Origin: JBBIRT01 sp037441725
GTDB taxonomy: Bacteria; Desulfobacterota; BSN033; UBA1163
Length of the DNA: 25,452 nt
NCBI GenBank assembly: GCA_037441725.1
Contig: JBBIRT010000035.1
Span: 1-25,452, forward strand
Reading direction: 5' to 3'
The notes beneath the pieces were generated by a model. That model was not told the origin of the DNA and made no database searches. It saw nothing but the letters and a program-made list of their open reading frames with translations. How positions within the stretch are numbered: the first letter of the stretch is position 1; each line of letters starts with the position of its first letter. Shown here piece by piece: positions 15,908 through 22,343 of the stretch. Made by a program: the position numbers and the translations under genes.

Positions 15908-15997
15908 TGTATTGGCCAATCAAATAGTAAGACATAAAATACAAAAAATCAATATCTATTTGATTTTTGGTATAGGATTTGCTTAAAAAGACTAAGG

Positions 15998-16528
15998 ATG
16001 AAAAGAATATTATTCACTATATTATTATTTATCCTAATAATTTCAGGAAATTTGTCTGCAGAGATTTATCAATGGATTGATGAGAAGGGGGTTTTTCATT
16101 TCACAGATAATATCTTACAGGTTCCCGAGAGCTATCGGGCAGAAAGTAGGAGGATAGATTTATTAGAAGAGAAGAGTTCGATAGATATAAATACGGGGTC
16201 ACAAGATAAAAATAAATAAGAGCCTCTTAAAGATAGCTTGGTAAGGGGAGAGGAGTATTGGAAAGGAAAGATCCGTGAATGGAAGGCAAAGCTTTTAGAA
16301 CTTCAAAATCGTTTGGAAACCCTAAGATCGAAGTATAATGATTTGACCGAAAAGTTTAATGATTCAAGGAACTGGGTTGAAAGGGGTAACCTCCGAAAGC
16401 TTAGAGAGGAGATTAAAAAGGAAATGGATCTTTGTAGAGCTCAAATAAGTGAGTCAGAAAATATGATTGAAAAAAGAATTCCTGAAGAGGCCGAGCTTTT
16501 TAAAGCAAGCACAGAATGGTTGAAGTAA
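15998..16528 (+). pseudogene. DUF4124/coiled-coil secreted protein broken by one in-frame stop
   Basis: The first part (15998-16219, 73 aa) is a signal peptide (MKRILFTILLFILIISG, cleavage near LSA) and a DUF4124 domain, EIYQWIDEKGVFHFTDN. After the TAA at 16217-16219 the same frame stays open from GAG at 16220 to 16528 (about 102 codons). It encodes a coiled coil with EEYWKGKIREWKAKL and the end segment KRIPEEAELFKASTEWLK. DUF4124 followed by such a coiled coil is a layout I recall for single proteins of Geobacter-like bacteria. The simplest reading is therefore one gene of about 176 codons with a nonsense change. The short part could still be exported. Alternatively the second part starts at TTG 16238, though without a good ribosome site. 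Confidence 0.75.
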
Positions 16529-16570
16529 TATTTAAAAATCCCCTGTATAAAAATATGAGGTGAATGTAAA

Positions 16571-16972
16571 ATGAACAAAGTATTTCAGAAAAATCCCTCT
16601 CCTCCGCACACCTCAAGGGGTATCCTTGCTATTGAAAAAAGAAAACATCCAAGGTTTAGTGTTGAACTTCCCCTCGATTATACCCGAATCAATGGGAAAG
16701 AAATGTATGGTGGCATGGTGGCCAATGCCAGCGAGGGAGGGCTCTTGGTTTATCTCCCCGAGAAGATTGAAATTGGTGCCTTACTCAAGATCGAGATATT
16801 CTATGTCAAGGGGTTAGAATTGGATACCATTAAAGCAGTTGCAAAGATTGTCTGGTCTGATTTAGCAGCGAGGGAGAGCTGGGGAGAGTATCGCTATGGA
16901 TTACAGTTTGAACATATTGAAGAAAAAGATTTTAATCGATTGATAAATTTGTTAAAAGAGGTCGGAAAATAG
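16571..16972 (+). CDS. PilZ-domain protein (first of two paralogues)
   Basis: The product (133 aa) is a small single-domain PilZ protein. The c-di-GMP-binding residues are present: RxxxR as R24-KHP-R28 and NASEGG (N52, S54, G57), followed by the barrel strands and the C-terminal YRYGLQFEHI. PilZ proteins bind cyclic di-GMP and control motility, exopolysaccharide or secretion. GAGGTGA lies about 8 nt before the ATG. It is closely similar to the PilZ protein encoded at 18844, for example in LVYLPEKIEIG versus LVYLPQKIEIG, so the two arose by duplication. The effector target is unknown. Confidence 0.88.
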   Translation: MNKVFQKNPSPPHTSRGILAIEKRKHPRFSVELPLDYTRINGKEMYGGMVANASEGGLLVYLPEKIEIGALLKIEIFYVKGLELDTIKAVAKIVWSDLAARESWGEYRYGLQFEHIEEKDFNRLINLLKEVGK

Positions 16973-17025
16973 GAGAAAATTAGGAGAATAAGATGAAAAG
17001 GCCCTCATTTGGGCTGGGCCGAAGA

Positions 17026-17085
17026 GAACCTTAAAGTTTTCGATCAATTGGTTGGTCCATTATCTCCCTTTAAACTTTAGGGTTC
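17026..17085. repeat. Inverted repeat before the mosaic Fe-S protein gene
   Basis: GAACCTTAAAGTTT (17026-17039) pairs with AAACTTTAGGGTTC (17072-17085) with one mismatch around a 32-nt loop, ending 23 nt before the start codon at 17109. Just upstream, AGGAG precedes a 13-codon frame (16993-17034, MKRPSFGLGRREP). No T run follows, so a regulatory hairpin is more likely than a terminator. Confidence 0.5.
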
Positions 17086-17108
17086 GGCTCGGCATAAGTA
17101 GGAGTGGA

Positions 17109-18827
17109 ATGATCAAGTCATCTACAGAAAGCGAAGGGAGGTATCGAGTCCTTCTTATTAATATTGGCAATAATACAGAGGAAGAAAAAGACCTATTTTG
17201 TCATAATGTCTCTAAAAATTATAATATACCCTTTCAACTATTAAAAAAGATTGTTGATCGTTCTCCTGTTGTCCTTAAAAAGAATCTTACCTTTAAAAAA
17301 GCAGAGATCCTTTCAAAAACTCTTAAATCCTTTGGAGCCACAGTATTTGTGGAAGAAAAAAGTGATTCTCCACCCATCTACCTTGAGTTTCAGGAACTCG
17401 TCCCTCATCATTTGGAATTAGAGTCGTCCTCTCTACGTCGAGTCCATCGAGGGAGATGGGATGTATTGGGAAGGGTAAAAAATATTTCAGATGGGATTCT
17501 ATGTGATGTTTGGGGAATCCTTCAACTCTTTGACAGTCAGGGAGATTTTATAAACTTTGAAGAAGCTCCTTTGCCCATTAATCCAATCCCTTCTGGAGAG
17601 GCCTCCCCATTTAAGATCATGGTTGAAGAAAATTCATCGATTCATAAGATCACCATTGGATTTAGGACAGCCTCAGGACAGCCCATCGCAGCTTTGGATA
17701 AAAGAAAAAAGAGAGGATGGGTAAAGGTCGAGATTGAAGAGGAAGAAGCCATTGAGGATGCCTCCCCCATTGATCTGAAAGAACATTCTGATCAAAGCGA
17801 GCTTAGAGGGGTGAAGGAGACCCCCGAAAATTCATCAACCATAAAAGATGAAGATCCTCTACAACTTGAACTTAAAAAGGATGAGCGAGAGGAAAAAGAG
17901 ACAGTTATAGAGATCCTTGAAGAAAGAATCACCTTCAACACAGAGGAGGGCGTTTCAGAGAGGACCCTTGAACCTACAGAAAAAGAGACTCCCTTAAATC
18001 AAATCGAAAGTCCTTCTACTACAAATCCTCTCTCATTTCCCTGGGTAGAAGATTTTAAAAAGGCGGTAGATCTTTATTATCAGAACCAACAGGATATCTT
18101 TTCAATATGGTTTGGAGAATGCCGAAGGGAGGGAAACTTTAAGGATTCCCTCCATTCCCTTTTGACGATTTTAGTCCATGCCCGATTTGATCAGGCAGAA
18201 CAGCCAATTCATGCCTTAGAAAATACACAAAGGGTTTTTAGACTTATCACATTTGACGCACTCCCTCTTGAAGAAATTCCATCCCTCGAAGGGACCTCTT
18301 TCATCTCAGGAGAAGGTTGGAAAGAGCTTTTCTATAGGGCCATTCCAAGGATTCATGAGATTGGGAAAGAGGTTCTTGAAAGGGGTAAATGGGAGGCCCC
18401 TGATTTAGAAAGATTGATTCAAGTCATTCCACACATGGGTCTTTCAAATAGCCGGAAGGCCATCCTATGGATCAATAAATTAATCCCTGAGGTGGTTGAG
18501 ATCGATTTCACAGGAACGACTCTTTCTGTAAACGAAAGCATTTATAGGGTGGCGTCAAGATTAGGCATTGTAGACCCTCTCTTTGATCCCTATCAAGGAT
18601 CCAATTCAATAGGAGATCAAAAAATCCAATCCTTTGCAAAATTGGTTTTCCCTCATAATCCAATGAGAGTGGAAGAACCCTTGGAGGGAATGGGAAAGGA
18701 GAAGGGAAAGGGAGGACATTGTTTTCCCAAACAACCCCAATGTGATGGATGTCTTTTTGAGACTTTCTGTCCTCGACTCTATTTTCATTTCAATCCTTCA
18801 GATAAGGGAATGAAGGTGTCACATTAA
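17109..18827 (+). CDS. Mosaic protein: L7/L12-like, FxLYD-like and degenerate endonuclease III-like Fe-S domains
   Basis: The product is 572 aa from the ATG at 17109, with AGGAG 4 nt upstream; a TTG start at 17052 would add 19 residues. Residues 10-80 (YRVLLINIG, KKAEILSKTLKSFGATV) resemble the ClpS/L7-L12-type fold. Residues 90-190 (VLGRVKNISDGILCDVWGI, IPSGEASPFKI) look like an FxLYD domain. An acidic linker follows. The C-terminal 200 residues include HMGLSNSRKA (442-451), SVNESIYRVASRLGI (about 473-487) and C538-x6-C545-x2-C548-x5-C554. That is the exact Fe-S loop spacing of endonuclease III/MutY glycosylases. The usual catalytic Asp (VDTH) reads VNES, so glycosylase activity is doubtful. 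It lies between two PilZ paralogues. All domain assignments are by eye. Confidence 0.7.
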   Translation: MIKSSTESEGRYRVLLINIGNNTEEEKDLFCHNVSKNYNIPFQLLKKIVDRSPVVLKKNLTFKKAEILSKTLKSFGATVFVEEKSDSPPIYLEFQELVPHHLELESSSLRRVHRGRWDVLGRVKNISDGILCDVWGILQLFDSQGDFINFEEAPLPINPIPSGEASPFKIMVEENSSIHKITIGFRTASGQPIAALDKRKKRGWVKVEIEEEEAIEDASPIDLKEHSDQSELRGVKETPENSSTIKDEDPLQLELKKDEREEKETVIEILEERITFNTEEGVSERTLEPTEKETPLNQIESPSTTNPLSFPWVEDFKKAVDLYYQNQQDIFSIWFGECRREGNFKDSLHSLLTILVHARFDQAEQPIHALENTQRVFRLITFDALPLEEIPSLEGTSFISGEGWKELFYRAIPRIHEIGKEVLERGKWEAPDLERLIQVIPHMGLSNSRKAILWINKLIPEVVEIDFTGTTLSVNESIYRVASRLGIVDPLFDPYQGSNSIGDQKIQSFAKLVFPHNPMRVEEPLEGMGKEKGKGGHCFPKQPQCDGCLFETFCPRLYFHFNPSDKGMKVSH

Positions 18828-18843
18828 GGAAAGGGGTAGAACA

Positions 18844-19230
18844 TTGAAAGAGGAGCAGAGCATCAAACCCCATATTGGGGTCGTCAACCTGGAAAGGAGG
18901 AGATATCCTCGTTTTTCAGTTGATTTGCCAATTGAATACCATTTAATTCAGTCCCCTCTCAACCAGAGAGGGCGAGCTCTCAATGCGAGTGAGGGGGGGA
19001 TATTGGTTTACCTTCCACAGAAAATCGAAATTGGACAACACCTGAAGATAAAGCTCTTTTTTACATTAGGCTCTCAATTGAACTCCATTGAAGTGTTGGC
19101 CGAAGCGGTGTGGATGGATATTCATTTAGGGAAAGATTGGGGAGATTATCGGTATGGAGTGAAATTTATTGATATCTCTCCAGAAGATCTCGAACAATTC
19201 AAGAAATTCTTGAAAAGCCTCTCAGAATAG
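18844..19230 (+). CDS. PilZ-domain protein (second paralogue)
   Basis: The product (128 aa) starts at TTG 18844, preceded by GGAAAGGGG about 8 nt upstream; no ATG fits before the conserved part. c-di-GMP residues are R19-RYP-R23 and NASEGG (N47, S49, G52). The C-terminus YRYGVKFIDISPEDLEQF matches the PilZ barrel end. It follows the mosaic Fe-S protein gene by 16 bp, so these two are likely co-transcribed. It is clearly a duplicate of the PilZ protein encoded at 16571, with the same layout and a shorter N-terminus. It may compete for, or diversify, the same target. Confidence 0.87.
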   Translation: MKEEQSIKPHIGVVNLERRRYPRFSVDLPIEYHLIQSPLNQRGRALNASEGGILVYLPQKIEIGQHLKIKLFFTLGSQLNSIEVLAEAVWMDIHLGKDWGDYRYGVKFIDISPEDLEQFKKFLKSLSE

Positions 19231-19275
19231 ATCAACACGTTAATAAGCCCCATAGAAATAGATTCAATTCCTCCC

Positions 19276-19313
19276 TTGCCAAAATAAAATAGAAAACTTA
19301 TAATGTTTGGCAA
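19276..19313 (+). promoter_or_regulatory. Sigma-70 promoter framed by an 8-bp inverted repeat
   Basis: TTGCCA (19276-19281), 17 nt, and TATAAT (19299-19304) make a strong promoter for the small gene at 19326. The -35 box is part of TTGCCAAA (19276-19283), repeated inverted as TTTGGCAA (19306-19313) at the expected transcription start. A dimeric repressor bound there would cover both boxes. Confidence 0.7.
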
Positions 19314-19325
19314 AGGAGTATAGAA

Positions 19326-19511
19326 ATGGGCGGGAAAAGTAGTTTTCCTTATCGGAAGTATGACCGAAGACCTCATCCCCATATTGTTAAACAGATACTT
19401 GAAGATAGCGAATTAATCGAGATGATGAAGGAGGTTCTGATTCACGAGGGAAAACCTTGCCCCTTTTGTCATCGAAAATTGAAGAACGAACCCAGAATGA
19501 GAGAGATTTAG
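19326..19511 (+). CDS. Small CPFC-motif protein, function unknown
   Basis: A 61-aa basic protein with a single CPFCHRK motif near its C-terminus, preceded by a helix (HIVKQILEDSELIEMMKEVL). The lone CxxC plus neighbouring His residues might bind zinc, perhaps as a dimer, or be redox active. AAAGGAG lies about 7 nt before the ATG and a strong promoter is close upstream, so I take it as real despite its size. I do not recognise the family. Its stop codon directly abuts the stop of the convergent membrane-protein gene. Confidence 0.7.
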   Translation: MGGKSSFPYRKYDRRPHPHIVKQILEDSELIEMMKEVLIHEGKPCPFCHRKLKNEPRMREI

Positions 19512-19820
19512 TCAAATATTTTCATCTGGGAATTCTCGAACAAATGAGAATTTGAAGGGGTTGAGGATTAAGATCTTGAAAGCTTGATCCACCCCCCTCG
19601 AAGGAATCGTAAAGGGAAGGGATGCAATAAAAATACCTGACCCAATGACTCCGGCAACCACACCAAGAGGTCGAGCCAAGATTAAGTCAAGGGTATTCCA
19701 TTCGTCATTGATTGGGTCTTCTTTTCCCATCCTATCTTCAGCCCAACCTGTTGAATAAAGGCCCCCCATTAAAAAGAAGATGATTATCATGGGAAGTAAT
19801 GCGATTGTAATTTTTTTCAT
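19512..19820 (-). CDS. Small exported or membrane protein, function unknown
   Basis: The 102-aa product has a signal sequence (MKKITIALLPMIIIFFLMGG, probable cleavage after GWA). This is followed by a second hydrophobic stretch, ARPLGVVAGVIGSGIFIASL, and a PFTIPSRGVDQAF segment ending in FVREFPDE. I have a weak memory of similar small envelope proteins in Desulfobacterota but cannot name the family. AGGAGG about 9 nt before the ATG supports the start. It converges on the CPFC gene with no spacer and no terminator visible between the two stops. Confidence 0.75.
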   Translation of the reverse strand: MKKITIALLPMIIIFFLMGGLYSTGWAEDRMGKEDPINDEWNTLDLILARPLGVVAGVIGSGIFIASLPFTIPSRGVDQAFKILILNPFKFSFVREFPDENI

Positions 19821-19884
19821 TGGAAGTTCCTCCTTCTGATTTTTTTAAACGATCATTAAGAATATAGAAACCTTTCTATTAAAT

Positions 19885-19913
19885 AGATTAGAATAACTAT
19901 ATTAATTTTTCAA
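19885..19913 (-). promoter_or_regulatory. Possible promoter of the minus-strand membrane-protein gene
   Basis: On the minus strand TTGAAA (19913-19908) and TAATCT (19890-19885) are 17 nt apart, about 65 nt before the start at 19820. Because the region is so AT-rich, chance matches are likely. Confidence 0.35.
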
Positions 19914-20315
19914 TTAAAATTTATCAAACTTATTAGAAATTGTCAAAACTTATTGAAATGGATCTCTATCCTTTCCATTTTAAAAAAATGATATGGGGCC
20001 TTTACCGGAACCATCTTATTATTAATGAAGAAAACCCTTTCACAAAAGATAATTTAAATATAATAAGGTGGATTTTTAAAAGATAGAGGTTGACCAGAAG
20101 GATTTCTTTGGTAATTTTTCTTAGAAAAAAGTTTACCATCGTTATTCATTTATGCAAATTTTTTGCCAAATAAAGAGGGATTGAAAGTAATTATATTTAA
20201 TTGAAATTATTAAATAATTTATTATAGATCAATCTTTAAATTATAAAATTAAATATTTTTTGGGTAAAAAAGTTTGACTTATGGATAAAAATTGTCATTA
20301 AGAATGAACAAATTG

Positions 20316-20358
20316 CCAATTGAAGGAACTTGACAATTGGATTAAAAATCGCTATACC
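20316..20358 (+). promoter_or_regulatory. Promoter with overlapping palindrome before the HNH gene
   Basis: TTGACA (20330-20335), 17 nt and TATACC (20353-20358) form a good sigma-70 promoter. The inverted repeat CCAATTG (20316-20322) with CAATTGG (20334-20340), spaced 11 nt, overlaps the -35 box and looks like an operator. Confidence 0.6.
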
Positions 20359-20394
20359 TACAAAGGTAAAAATGATAATTCTTAAGTTCTCTGA

Positions 20395-20922
20395 ATGATG
20401 GAATGGACCTTACTTCTAAACTCCACCTTTGAGCCACTGAAAGTGGTTACATGGAAAAAGGCCATTGTGATGGTACTCCTCGAGAAAGTGGAGGTGATTG
20501 AGGAATATGATCGTATGATCCATGGGGTAAGTTTCTCCCTACGTCTGCCGGCTGTGATTCGACTGACTCGTTTTATAAAGAGAAAGAGTCCTATTATTAA
20601 ATTTTCGAGGAGAAATCTCTATATTCGGGATCGAGGAAGATGTCAGTACTGCGGCACTTTATTTGACCATGCCGATTTGACTTATGATCATGTCATCCCT
20701 CGTTCAAAGGGTGGTCCTACAGATTGGACCAACGTGGTGACCTGCTGTATGGCATGTAACCTTAAGAAGGGTGGAAGAACACCTGAAGAGGCTGGGATGT
20801 CTTTAATTCGGAAACCCAAGGCTCCAATTTGGATTCCTTTATTACCCATGAGCCTTGGAATGGATGAGACACCACTCCCATGGAAAGAATACCTTTGTCT
20901 AAATCTTGGATCAACCTCATAA
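20395..20922 (+). CDS. HNH endonuclease family protein
   Basis: The product (175 aa) has an N-terminal region typical of stand-alone bacterial HNH proteins (LLNSTFEPLKVVTWKKAI, GVSFSLRLPAVIRL). The nuclease fold follows, with zinc-binding CQYCG and CCMACN pairs and the catalytic core YDHVIPRSKGG (His of the HNH motif) through NVVTCC. Such proteins are widespread and mostly uncharacterised; roles in DNA repair or mobile elements are suggested only by the domain. Start ATGATG; either codon could be used and no strong ribosome site is visible. It has its own promoter. The C-terminal 40 residues are proline-rich and lack a known motif. Confidence 0.87.
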   Translation: MMEWTLLLNSTFEPLKVVTWKKAIVMVLLEKVEVIEEYDRMIHGVSFSLRLPAVIRLTRFIKRKSPIIKFSRRNLYIRDRGRCQYCGTLFDHADLTYDHVIPRSKGGPTDWTNVVTCCMACNLKKGGRTPEEAGMSLIRKPKAPIWIPLLPMSLGMDETPLPWKEYLCLNLGSTS

Positions 20923-21074
20923 TCCATCCCTCAATTAGGCCTTGATCTCTTTTACTCAACCTTGGGATTCATATAAGGATTAGGAATGGATATAGGGGAA
21001 GATTTGGATAATAATATTTCGCGACCTGGTGGGATAAACCAGATAGAGTCATTACAGAGAGGAAAAGAAGGACA

Positions 21075-21596
21075 ATGAAAAGACTTTGGGCTCCATGGAG
21101 GATGAGTTATATCACCGAAAAAAGAAAAAAAGGCTGTTTTTTGTGTAAGAATCTTAAGGAAAAGAACGATAAAAAAAATTTAATTCTAATCCAGGGGCAA
21201 TATGTTTTCGTCATGATGAATAAGTATCCTTATAGTAATGGGCATATAATGATTGTTCCTAAAAGGCATTGCCTTGAATTGGAAGATTTAGAGGATGAGG
21301 AGTTAAAAGATCTCTTCCATTTTTTAAAGATATCGATCAAGGTATTAAAATTATGTCTCCACCCTAATGGATTTAATATCGGGATAAACATTGGAAAGGC
21401 AGGAGGGGCTGGAGAGGATCATCTCCATCTACATGTGGTCCCAAGATGGATCGGAGACACCAACTTTATGCCTGTTTTAGGAGAAACGAAAATCATTCCA
21501 GAATATATAGAAAAGACCTATCTAACCCTCCAAAAAGCATTCTCAAATTTATTAAAGAAAAAGACTATCCCAAGGAAGAGTGTAATGCATCACTGA
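21075..21596 (+). CDS. HIT-family nucleotide hydrolase/phosphorylase
   Basis: The product (173 aa) begins with MKRLWAPWRMSYI and a CFLC pair, as in the Ap4A phosphorylase-like HIT branch. NKYPYSNGHIMIVPKRHC follows, and the histidine triad HLHLHVVPRW is the nucleotide-binding and catalytic site. HIT proteins of this branch act on dinucleoside polyphosphates or nucleotidyl adducts; the exact substrate is not predictable. The residues just before the triad are AGGAGED rather than the more common AG-x-P-x-G. GAAGGACA precedes the start. It seems to be the last gene before the rimP operon. Confidence 0.9.
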   Translation: MKRLWAPWRMSYITEKRKKGCFLCKNLKEKNDKKNLILIQGQYVFVMMNKYPYSNGHIMIVPKRHCLELEDLEDEELKDLFHFLKISIKVLKLCLHPNGFNIGINIGKAGGAGEDHLHLHVVPRWIGDTNFMPVLGETKIIPEYIEKTYLTLQKAFSNLLKKKTIPRKSVMHH

Positions 21597-21616
21597 AGTG
21601 GTGAACCCTATTAGAA

Positions 21617-21707
21617 TGAGGCAGGAATATCTCCGAAAATTTTATAAAGCAGAGTACCTAAAAAATTTTTCCGACATCACTGCCTAATTTTCCGAATAAG
21701 TGAGGCA
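21617..21707. repeat. Overlapping inverted repeats after the HIT gene
   Basis: TGAGGCAG (21617-21624) can pair with CTGCCTAA (21680-21687), extended by imperfect pairing of CCGAAAATTTT with AAAATTTTTCC. The same TGCCT could instead pair with AGGCA at 21703-21707. The two hairpins exclude each other. Confidence 0.35.
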
Positions 21708-21730
21708 TTAAAGAAGAGTTAAATTTTTAC

Positions 21731-21759
21731 TTGCATTTTAAAAAGAATTATAGTATATT
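21731..21759 (+). promoter_or_regulatory. Probable promoter of the rimP-nusA-infB operon
   Basis: TTGCAT (21731-21736), 17 nt and TATATT (21754-21759). The expected start point is near 21766, shortly before the terminator hairpin and about 65 nt before rimP. Confidence 0.5.
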
Positions 21760-21782
21760 TATTTTAAAAATTGGGTCTGCTG

Positions 21783-21813
21783 AAAAAGCGGGCTGTTTGC
21801 CCGCTTTTTTTTT
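21783..21813 (+). terminator. Intrinsic terminator in the rimP leader (possible attenuator)
   Basis: A perfect GC stem GCGGGC (21788-21793) and GCCCGC (21799-21804) encloses the loop TGTTT and is followed by nine T residues (21805-21813). An A run precedes the stem, so it may also work on the other strand. It lies 17 bp before rimP. Confidence 0.88.
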
Positions 21814-21830
21814 AAAAAACAGATTTATCA

Positions 21831-22340
21831 ATGAACCACCGAATTTCAAAAGAAATTATTGAAAGGGTCAACACATTGGTTCAACCCATCCTTTCACGCG
21901 AGGGGATGGAATTGGTGGATCTCGAATTTCAGAGAGAATCAAAGGGATGGGTTCTTCGTCTCTATATAGACAAAGGAGGAGGAATTACCCTTGACGATTG
22001 TAGCAGGATTAGTCATGAGGTAGGGAGAAACTTGGATATCGAAGATTTTATTCAAACCCCTTACACGTTAGAAGTTTCTTCTCCAGGCCTTAATCGACCC
22101 TTAAAAACTTATAAAGATTTTATGAAATATTGCAAACATTTGGTTCAGGTAAAGACCTTTAATCCAATTGGAAATCGGCGTCGGTTTAAAGGGAGACTTC
22201 AAGAAGTCTCTGAGGATAACATTGGGATTGAAGTAGATGGAATTTTATTCCAGATTCCCATATCCAATGTGGCAAAAGCCCATTTAGAAATTGATCCAGA
22301 AATGCTCCAGAGGGGGCTTTCGGTTGGAAAGGAGAGGTGA
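21831..22340 (+). CDS. rimP: Ribosome maturation factor RimP
   Basis: RimP (169 aa) is needed for maturation of the 30S subunit and binds free 30S. Segments fitting the family are GMELVDLEFQRESKGWVLRL, IDKGGGITLDDCSRISHEVG and the hallmark YTLEVSSPGLNRPLKTYKDF. The C-terminal SH3-like domain has FKGRLQEVSEDNIGIEVDG. There is no clear Shine-Dalgarno before the ATG, and only AT-rich sequence follows the terminator. Translation may therefore be weak or use an unstructured leader. It is separated from nusA by 3 bp, the standard order. Confidence 0.95.
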   Translation: MNHRISKEIIERVNTLVQPILSREGMELVDLEFQRESKGWVLRLYIDKGGGITLDDCSRISHEVGRNLDIEDFIQTPYTLEVSSPGLNRPLKTYKDFMKYCKHLVQVKTFNPIGNRRRFKGRLQEVSEDNIGIEVDGILFQIPISNVAKAHLEIDPEMLQRGLSVGKER

Positions 22341-22343
22341 ATT

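Larger units (their letters stand above)
15643..15997 (+). other. 355-bp gene-free stretch with a probable structured leader
   Basis: No gene longer than a few codons is present. It holds a likely promoter (15771-15800) and downstream of it two inverted repeats: GGGATCAGTTA (15829-15839) with TAACTGATCCC (15851-15861), and CCAATACACCAAA (15864-15876) with TTTGATGTATTGG (15903-15915, one mismatch). The second encloses AAAGGAGGTGAT. A perfect palindrome ATTGGCCAAT follows at 15911-15920. No run of T follows either hairpin, so they are not intrinsic terminators. Confidence 0.6.
19821..20394. other. 574-bp very AT-rich gap
   Basis: No gene is seen. The stretch is dominated by A/T. It contains TCATTAAGAAT near both ends (about 19854 and 20295), and two near-copies of CAAACTTATTAGAAAT around 19925-19958. 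Promoter-like boxes for both flanking genes lie at its ends. It may be a regulatory or bent-DNA region, or the scar of a lost gene. Confidence 0.5.
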
